Origin: Desulfobacteraceae bacterium UBA2771
GTDB taxonomy: Bacteria > Desulfobacterota > Desulfobacteria > Desulfobacterales > Desulfosarcinaceae
Length of the DNA stretch: 9,858 nt
NCBI GenBank assembly: GCA_002352605.1
Contig: DEIP01000153.1
Location: 1-9,858 of the forward strand
Direction of reading: 5' to 3'
In this document: piece after piece, positions 6,037 to 9,858 of the stretch
Numbering within the stretch: the stretch's first letter is position 1
Layout of the letters: every line of letters starts with the position of its first letter
Translations under genes and position numbers: made by a program
Notes under the pieces: model-generated
Told to the model about the DNA's origin: nothing
The model's database searches: none
What the model saw: the letters and a program-made list of their open reading frames with translations, nothing else

Positions 6037-6082
6037 ACCGCCGTGATCGTCCGGGAGGATGCCGGGCGATCTCCACGGCGGT
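6037..6082 (-). promoter_or_regulatory. Strong hairpin between cydB and the cytochrome gene
   Basis: ACCGCCGTG (6037-6045) pairs perfectly with CACGGCGGT (6074-6082), and ATCGTCCGG (6046-6054) pairs with CCGGGCGAT (6062-6070) with one G-U. A 3-nt bulge and a 7-nt loop complete an 18-bp stem. It starts 12 nt past the cydB stop and has no U-tract, so it is more likely a 3' stabiliser or processing site than a simple terminator. Confidence 0.55.
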
Positions 6083-6094
6083 CGCTGCCTGAGA

Positions 6095-7123
6095 TCAATA
6101 CATCTCTTCGTGGGCCAGGTCATCGTCAGTCACCTTGCCGCTGAACAGCTTGTAGGCCCAGATCTGGTAAGCCAGCACCACGGGCACGAAAAGCAGCACC
6201 ACGATGATCATGATCTTCAGGGTCAAGGGGCTGGACGAGGCGTTAAAGGCCGTCAGGCTGTACTTGGCATCGATGCTGGAAGGGAACAGGTTTGGATACA
6301 GCCCGATCACGCCGAAGAAGATGCAGGAAACGATGGTGGCCGACGAAGCGAGCCACGCCTTGAAAAAGGCTTTTTGCATGAGAAAGTACTTGATCCCCAC
6401 GATGGCGGCGACGGCGATCGCCGGAACCAGGAACAGCACCGGGTTGGCCAGATAGTTGTTGTACAGCGGGGTGAAGATATACGAAGCCACCAGAAAGACG
6501 ACGACCACGCCGGTGAGTACCGGCCACAGCTTTCCGGACAGGCTTTCGGTCCGTTGGGCCAGGTCGCCGTCTGCACGGACAGTGAGCCACAGGGCGCCGT
6601 GAAGCAGGAAGAGGCAGACAAACAGGACGCCGCCTAACAGCCCGTAAGGATTGAGAAGGGTGAATAGATTCCCCTGGAAAATGCCGTCCTGGTCGATGGG
6701 CACGCCCTCGAAAATGTTCGCAAAGGCCACGCCGAACAGCAGCGCCGGCAGGAAACTGCCGACAAAAATACAGGCATCCCACACTTTTTTCCATGCGGGG
6801 CTTTCCACCTTATTGCGGAACTCGAAGGAGACACCCCGCAGGATCAGGGCAAACAGAATCAGCATCAGCGCCGAGTATAACGATGAGAACATGATCGCGT
6901 AGAACAGTGGAAAGGCGGCAAAAGTAACACCCCCGGCGGTGATCAGCCACACTTCGTTGCCGTCCCACAGCGGTCCCATGGAATGGATCATCATGTTTTT
7001 GTCCCGTTCCGATTTACCCAGGAAGGGATACAGCGTGCCGATTCCGAAGTCGAAGCCGTCCGTCATGAAGAAGATCGCCCACAGCAGGCCCCAGAGAAAA
7101 AACCATGCGGATTGTAATACCAT
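6095..7123 (-). CDS. cydB: Cytochrome bd quinol oxidase subunit II
   Basis: This is a 342-aa membrane protein with about eight or nine hydrophobic segments and it partners CydA in O2 reduction by quinol. The family marks are DGFDFGIG (22-29), PLWDGNEVWLITAGG (51-65) and LRGVSFEFR. The length fits the shorter CydB class and not the ~380-residue Escherichia coli protein. The start is right at the first helix; GGGGGTT upstream is a poor but possible ribosome site. It follows cydA by 49 nt. No cydX-like small subunit is visible after it, and the cydDC assembly transporter is not in the window. In anaerobes this oxidase removes O2 at the membrane and may conserve energy. Confidence 0.95.
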   Translation of the reverse strand: MVLQSAWFFLWGLLWAIFFMTDGFDFGIGTLYPFLGKSERDKNMMIHSMGPLWDGNEVWLITAGGVTFAAFPLFYAIMFSSLYSALMLILFALILRGVSFEFRNKVESPAWKKVWDACIFVGSFLPALLFGVAFANIFEGVPIDQDGIFQGNLFTLLNPYGLLGGVLFVCLFLLHGALWLTVRADGDLAQRTESLSGKLWPVLTGVVVVFLVASYIFTPLYNNYLANPVLFLVPAIAVAAIVGIKYFLMQKAFFKAWLASSATIVSCIFFGVIGLYPNLFPSSIDAKYSLTAFNASSSPLTLKIMIIVVLLFVPVVLAYQIWAYKLFSGKVTDDDLAHEEMY

Positions 7124-7172
7124 TTATAACCCCCGTGTTTCGTCTGTAAAATTCAAATCGTTTAATGACCGG

Positions 7173-8489
7173 TTATGCGTTTTCCGTAGCCGGTTTAGGT
7201 CCTTTTTTAGCGATATTAGTGATCAGGTAAAAGCCGACGAGTCCCAACAGTCCGTAGACCAGTATGAAGCCCACCAGCGACGTCATGACCTGGGATGCCG
7301 CTATTGGTGAGGCGGCATCGGCGGTTTTCAGCAGACCATAGACGATCCACGGCTGGCGGCCGACTTCTGCCAGCACCCATCCCAATTCAATGGCCAGATA
7401 GGGCAGTGGGATGGAAAAGAGCATGGCCCACAGGTACCAGCGGGACTCAACCAGTCGTTTTCTCAGAAACCATCCGATGATGGTGAGCAGAGGGAACAGG
7501 GTTCCCAGGGCCACCATGACTCTGAATGATACAAACGTCGGCAGAACCGGTGGCCGCTCGTCCCTGGGGATATCCTTCAACCCGGTTACGACTGCGTTGA
7601 AATCGTGATGCCCAAGAAAGCTCAAGGCGCCGGGCAGCCGACCGATTTCGATCTTGTTGCGTTCGTTTTTCTCGTCGGGGACGGCAAACATGACGATGGG
7701 GGCCCGGGGCTGGGTTTCCCAGTGGGATTCCATGGCGGCCAGTTTGGCCGGTTGGGTCTGCGTTACGTGAACGGCATGCATATCACCGGTAATGGCGACG
7801 ATAAGGGATGACACCAGTCCTACCACCAGGCCGATATTGAAGGATCGGGTGAAGAGATCGACGTGCTGTTTCTTCAGCAGGTGCCAGGCGCTGATGCCCA
7901 TCACGAAGAAAGCGGCCAGCGTGAAGGCGGAGGGGATCATGTGAGCAATTTCCAACAGCCCGAATTTGTTGGTGACCACGGCCAGAAAATCGGTGAGTTC
8001 CGCCCGACCGTTACGGATGGTGAAGCCCACCGGATGCTGCATCCAGCCGTTGGCCAGCAGGATCCAGACGGCCGAGACGTTACCGGCCCCGGCCACCAAC
8101 CACATGACCGTGGCGTGGGCTTTTTTAGACAGCTTGTTCCAGCCGAAGATCCAGATACCGATAAAGGTTGACTCCAGGAAAAATGCCACCGTTGCCTCGA
8201 TGGCCAGCAGGGCTCCGAAAATGTCTCCCATATAGACGGCGTAGCGGGACCAATTGGTACCAAATTGAAATTCCAGGGTGATGCCGGTGACCACGCCCAG
8301 GGCAAAATTGATCAGAAAAAGCTTTCCCCAGAATTTGGTCATGCGCAGGTAGGTTTCATCTCCGGTCTGCACATATCGGGTCTCCATGTAGGCCACCAGT
8401 ACGGAGAGTCCCAGGGTCAGGGGGACGAAAAGGAAATGAAACATGGTGGCGGCGGCAAACTGGAGACGGGATAACATGACAACGTCCAT
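7173..8489 (-). CDS. cydA: Cytochrome bd quinol oxidase subunit I
   Basis: This is the 438-aa heme-bearing subunit of the membrane quinol oxidase. The visible ligands are H18 in MFHFLFVPLTLG, H183 in EIAHMIPSAF and M325 in SFRVMVALG, matching the E. coli heme ligands H19, H186 and M393. The proton/oxygen path acids E98 and E106 lie in LLAIEATVAFFLEST, and GRQPW (378-382) is conserved. The Q-loop between about 255 and 320 is much shorter than in E. coli, so this is the short Q-loop type. The start at 8489 has AAGGAGGAATTTGT before it; the longer reading to 8528 only crosses that site. It heads the cydAB pair, preceded by a 189-nt gap with hairpins. Confidence 0.97.
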   Translation of the reverse strand: MDVVMLSRLQFAAATMFHFLFVPLTLGLSVLVAYMETRYVQTGDETYLRMTKFWGKLFLINFALGVVTGITLEFQFGTNWSRYAVYMGDIFGALLAIEATVAFFLESTFIGIWIFGWNKLSKKAHATVMWLVAGAGNVSAVWILLANGWMQHPVGFTIRNGRAELTDFLAVVTNKFGLLEIAHMIPSAFTLAAFFVMGISAWHLLKKQHVDLFTRSFNIGLVVGLVSSLIVAITGDMHAVHVTQTQPAKLAAMESHWETQPRAPIVMFAVPDEKNERNKIEIGRLPGALSFLGHHDFNAVVTGLKDIPRDERPPVLPTFVSFRVMVALGTLFPLLTIIGWFLRKRLVESRWYLWAMLFSIPLPYLAIELGWVLAEVGRQPWIVYGLLKTADAASPIAASQVMTSLVGFILVYGLLGLVGFYLITNIAKKGPKPATENA

Positions 8490-8526
8490 ACAAATTCCTC
8501 CTTGAAAAGATGACGGCGGCCGACCC

Positions 8527-8576
8527 ACGGGACCGGCTGCCCTGAAGCATCATTGTGTGCATTCAGGCGGTCCCGT
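8527..8576 (-). promoter_or_regulatory. Long hairpin in the cydA leader region
   Basis: ACGGGACCG (8527-8535) pairs with CGGTCCCGT (8568-8576), and CCTGAA (8541-8546) pairs with TTCAGG (8562-8567). This gives 15 bp with a 5-nt one-sided bulge. It lies 38 nt upstream of the cydA start and is not followed by a U-tract on the minus strand. It could be a leader control structure, an mRNA 5' stabiliser or a weak terminator of the preceding genes. Confidence 0.5.
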
Positions 8577-8589
8577 ACACTTCAGGCCG

Positions 8590-8638
8590 AACCCCAGCGA
8601 TCCGGGCGGGGCGATCCGGTCCCAGTGTCGATGGGGTT
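8590..8638 (-). promoter_or_regulatory. Inverted and direct repeats upstream of cydA
   Basis: AACCCCA (8590-8596) and TGGGGTT (8632-8638) are exact inverted copies. Between them GCGATCCGG occurs twice (8597-8605 and 8611-8619), 14 nt apart start to start. The grouping in the only sizeable gap before cydA suggests a regulator site or a structured leader. I find no convincing -35/-10 pair here. Confidence 0.3.
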
Positions 8639-8678
8639 GCGGTAATGTCGGGGGCAGCAAACAGCGCCTGACGTGGGG

Positions 8679-8864
8679 CTATACGCCCCCGTCTAAGGTA
8701 CACTGGTTAAAATCGATGGGCTTGCCGCATTTTGCGCAGGTGTGTTTCTTGTCGAACTCATCGGAAAAGATCTCTTTGCTTTCACCGCATTCGGGGCATT
8801 TGCAAATAAACGATTTCAGGTTTTTGAATGACTCATAACCGGGGCAATGTTGGGGTGTGGACAT
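8679..8864 (-). CDS. Small CxxC zinc-ribbon-like protein
   Basis: This 61-aa cytoplasmic protein carries seven cysteines: C7, C21, C23, C26, C43, C46 and C55. CPECGESKEIFSDEF and HTCAKCGKPIDF form two CxxC knuckles about 17 residues apart, the layout of a zinc ribbon or a rubredoxin-like iron site. The first part, HCPGYESFKNLKSF, and the spacing recur, from memory, in small proteins of sulfate reducers beside redox genes; no function is known to me. GGAGGC before the ATG at 8864 fixes the start; a longer reading to 8924 has no such site. It lies between flavodoxin and cydA, so a redox-defence or regulatory role is possible but not shown. Confidence 0.75.
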   Translation of the reverse strand: MSTPQHCPGYESFKNLKSFICKCPECGESKEIFSDEFDKKHTCAKCGKPIDFNQCTLDGGV

Positions 8865-8926
8865 GACAGCCTCCTTTTTTTTAAATCTGGATCGTTGTGG
8901 TTTGGTAGAATGATGTGCGTCCATTG

Positions 8927-9361
8927 TCAGGCGAGCTTTTCTGCAATCTCCCGGCCGTAATCCTGGGCCATTTTCAGGCCGCCGCCCAGGTTGGCCGACT
9001 TGAGCCGCAGCGGGGCGCTCACCATATTCATTTTGAAAATATTTTTCATGGTATCAAAAATGCGGTCCGGGGCCTCACCACTCCACCCAAAGGCGCCGAA
9101 TGAACCGCCGATCTTTCCTTCGAGTTCGGCCTTTTCGGCCATGAACAGCAGAGTTTTCATTCCCTTAACCATCTCCCCGTGGTAGGTCGGAGAGCCGAAC
9201 ACGACTGCATCGTACCCTCTCAGATCCGAGTCATTCTTGATATCCGTCACTTTTACCACGTGGGCCTCATGGCCGGAGAAACGAATTCCTTCGGCGATAA
9301 GATTTCCGATTTTTTCAGTTTCGCCTGTACGTGTGACATACACGATAAGTGCTTTGGCCAT
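8927..9361 (-). CDS. Flavodoxin
   Basis: This 144-aa FMN-binding electron carrier begins ALIVYVTRTGETEKIG, where TRTGET (10-15) is the phosphate loop. The isoalloxazine loops are GSPTYHGEM (56-64) and GAFGWSGEAPD. The sequence is closer to the flavodoxin domain of flavodiiron proteins (SFGAFGWSGE compared with GSYGWSGES in FprA of this window) than to classical long flavodoxins. The chosen start, MAKALIV, has AAAGGACG upstream; the longer reading to 9385 would run through that site. It lies 42 nt after the rubredoxin-like gene and before the zinc-ribbon gene. It may transfer electrons to rubredoxin or desulfoferrodoxin, which is inference. Confidence 0.92.
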   Translation of the reverse strand: MAKALIVYVTRTGETEKIGNLIAEGIRFSGHEAHVVKVTDIKNDSDLRGYDAVVFGSPTYHGEMVKGMKTLLFMAEKAELEGKIGGSFGAFGWSGEAPDRIFDTMKNIFKMNMVSAPLRLKSANLGGGLKMAQDYGREIAEKLA

Positions 9362-9403
9362 TCCGTGCGTCCTTTCTCTCGTCAATGAATTTGTGCTGCC
9401 GGG

Positions 9404-9559
9404 CTATTTGATTCTGGGGTCCTTGCCATCAAACTGACAGTCGGGAGTATAACAGGTGTTGTCCAGAAAATCGCATTTTTCCTTGCAAGACGGGCATTTT
9501 TCAGGCGGGGCATCCGCCTGCAGTTCATATCCGCAGTTACCGCATTTCCAGCTACCCAT
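9404..9559 (-). CDS. Rubredoxin-like small protein with extra C-terminal cysteines
   Basis: This 51-aa protein starts WKCGNCGYELQADAPPEKCPSC: two CxxC knuckles, C6-C9 and C22-C25, only 12 residues apart, as in the C-terminal rubredoxin-like domain of rubrerythrin, but with no diiron domain. It continues with C29, C36 and C41 in EKCDFLDNTCYTPDCQFDG, giving seven cysteines in all. The short spacing separates it from ordinary rubredoxins. An iron or zinc site at the four knuckle cysteines is expected; the role of the other three is unknown. GGAGGTG just before the ATG sets the start. It follows desulfoferrodoxin, whose known electron donors are rubredoxins, so a donor role is plausible but inferred. 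Confidence 0.85.
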   Translation of the reverse strand: MGSWKCGNCGYELQADAPPEKCPSCKEKCDFLDNTCYTPDCQFDGKDPRIK

Positions 9560-9673
9560 GGGGCACCTCCTTGTAGGTGTTGATCATGTGGTCGGTGTCC
9601 GTCAGCACTTCATATGTTGGCAGGCACGGGTCACATGAAGTCCGCAGCCAATAGCCGGTACTGCCGTTTGGCC

Positions 9674-9746
9674 ATCGGGAGGCGCTGGCCCTGGTGTCCA
9701 TTCATATTTCCGGACGGACACTCTGCGGGGCCCATCACCTCCCGAT
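9674..9746 (-). promoter_or_regulatory. Large imperfect hairpin after desulfoferrodoxin
   Basis: ATCGGGAGG (9674-9682) pairs perfectly with CCTCCCGAT (9738-9746), TGGCCC pairs with GGG(C)CCA further in, and GTGTCC (9694-9699) pairs with GGACAC (9716-9721). The structure starts 17 nt past the desulfoferrodoxin stop. No U-tract follows on the minus strand. It occupies much of the 204-nt gap 9560-9763, in which I see no convincing gene. Confidence 0.45.
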
Positions 9747-9763
9747 TTATTGAAGAGGCGGGG

Positions 9764-9858
9764 TTACGCCTTCCACAGCCCGTGAAGATTGCAGTATTCT
9801 CTGGCGGAGGCCGACGCAGCGTCGACCTTGAACACGGCTTCGGGCGTCTGGCCCGGAT
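9764..9858 (-). CDS. dfx: Desulfoferrodoxin (superoxide reductase), C-terminal fragment
   Basis: Only the last 30 residues are inside the window; the start lies beyond the right edge. The frame reads PGQTPEAVFKV, then AREYCNLHGLWKA and TAA at 9764-9766. The YCNLHG ending carries the Cys and His that bind the catalytic iron (center II) in superoxide reductases and is highly diagnostic. The enzyme reduces superoxide to hydrogen peroxide in the cytoplasm with electrons from rubredoxin. Whether the N-terminal desulforedoxin domain (2Fe form) is present cannot be seen here. It is the most upstream gene visible of the minus-strand cluster. Confidence 0.88.
   Translation of the reverse strand, partial: PGQTPEAVFKVDAASASAREYCNLHGLWKA

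Noticed and set aside
6059..6637. 192-aa plus-strand open frame opposite cydB
   Set aside because: Highly polar composition (many H, D, Q, G) typical of the complement of a membrane protein gene; cydB motifs are unambiguous on the other strand.
6243..6794. 183-aa minus-strand frame inside cydB
   Set aside because: Arg/Pro-rich out-of-frame reading within cydB; no motif and no ribosome site.
9614..9736. Small minus-strand ORF (about 34 aa) starting with ATG after GGGAGGTG
   Set aside because: The Shine-Dalgarno is too close to the ATG, the frame lies within the hairpin and the peptide has no recognisable feature.

Overview
The window looks like part of a chromosome from an anaerobic, sulfate-reducing Desulfobacterota bacterium (Desulfosarcinaceae/Desulfobacteraceae-like). 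This is inferred from content only: a desulfoferrodoxin end, a flavodiiron oxygen reductase, several rubredoxins, a class III-type multiheme cytochrome, a DsrE-like protein and a HEAT-like protein resembling the DVU0298 family. No rRNA, tRNA or CRISPR array was seen.

Left edge (1-1270, plus strand): debris. The C-terminus of an ISL3-type transposase runs in from the left edge. A second transposase-like C-terminal fragment overlaps its end. Next comes a broken FHA/class III nucleotide cyclase gene that lacks its front half and carries an in-frame TAG and a frameshift. A probable plus-strand terminator at about 1230-1267 closes this part.

Middle (1274-4073, minus strand): a HEAT-like protein, a palindromic intergenic element, then (in transcription order) flavodiiron protein FprA/ROO, a one-cluster ferredoxin starting 1 nt after it, and a DsrE-like protein. 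A candidate promoter with a perfect palindrome in its spacer lies upstream of fprA.

Right (4123-9858, minus strand), in transcription order: desulfoferrodoxin (superoxide reductase, 3' end only), a 51-aa rubredoxin-like protein, flavodoxin, a 61-aa CxxC zinc-ribbon-like protein, cytochrome bd oxidase cydA and cydB, a secreted triheme cytochrome, an iron-sulfur flavoprotein fused to a degenerate phosphatase/arsenate-reductase-like domain, a rubredoxin with a CX4C first knuckle and a canonical rubredoxin. A hairpin at 4040-4073 probably ends this unit.

Taken together the minus-strand genes form an oxygen-defence island. Superoxide is reduced by desulfoferrodoxin, O2 is reduced at the membrane by cytochrome bd and in the cytoplasm by the flavodiiron protein, and a set of small carriers (rubredoxins, flavodoxin, ferredoxin) could supply electrons. 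The most unusual gene is the flavoprotein fusion at 4632-5606: it has an Isf-like compact cysteine motif plus a phosphatase-fold domain that has lost its catalytic cysteine. Three long hairpins without U-tracts (6037-6082, 8527-8576, 9674-9746) lie between genes of the right-hand cluster and may tune expression of its segments.
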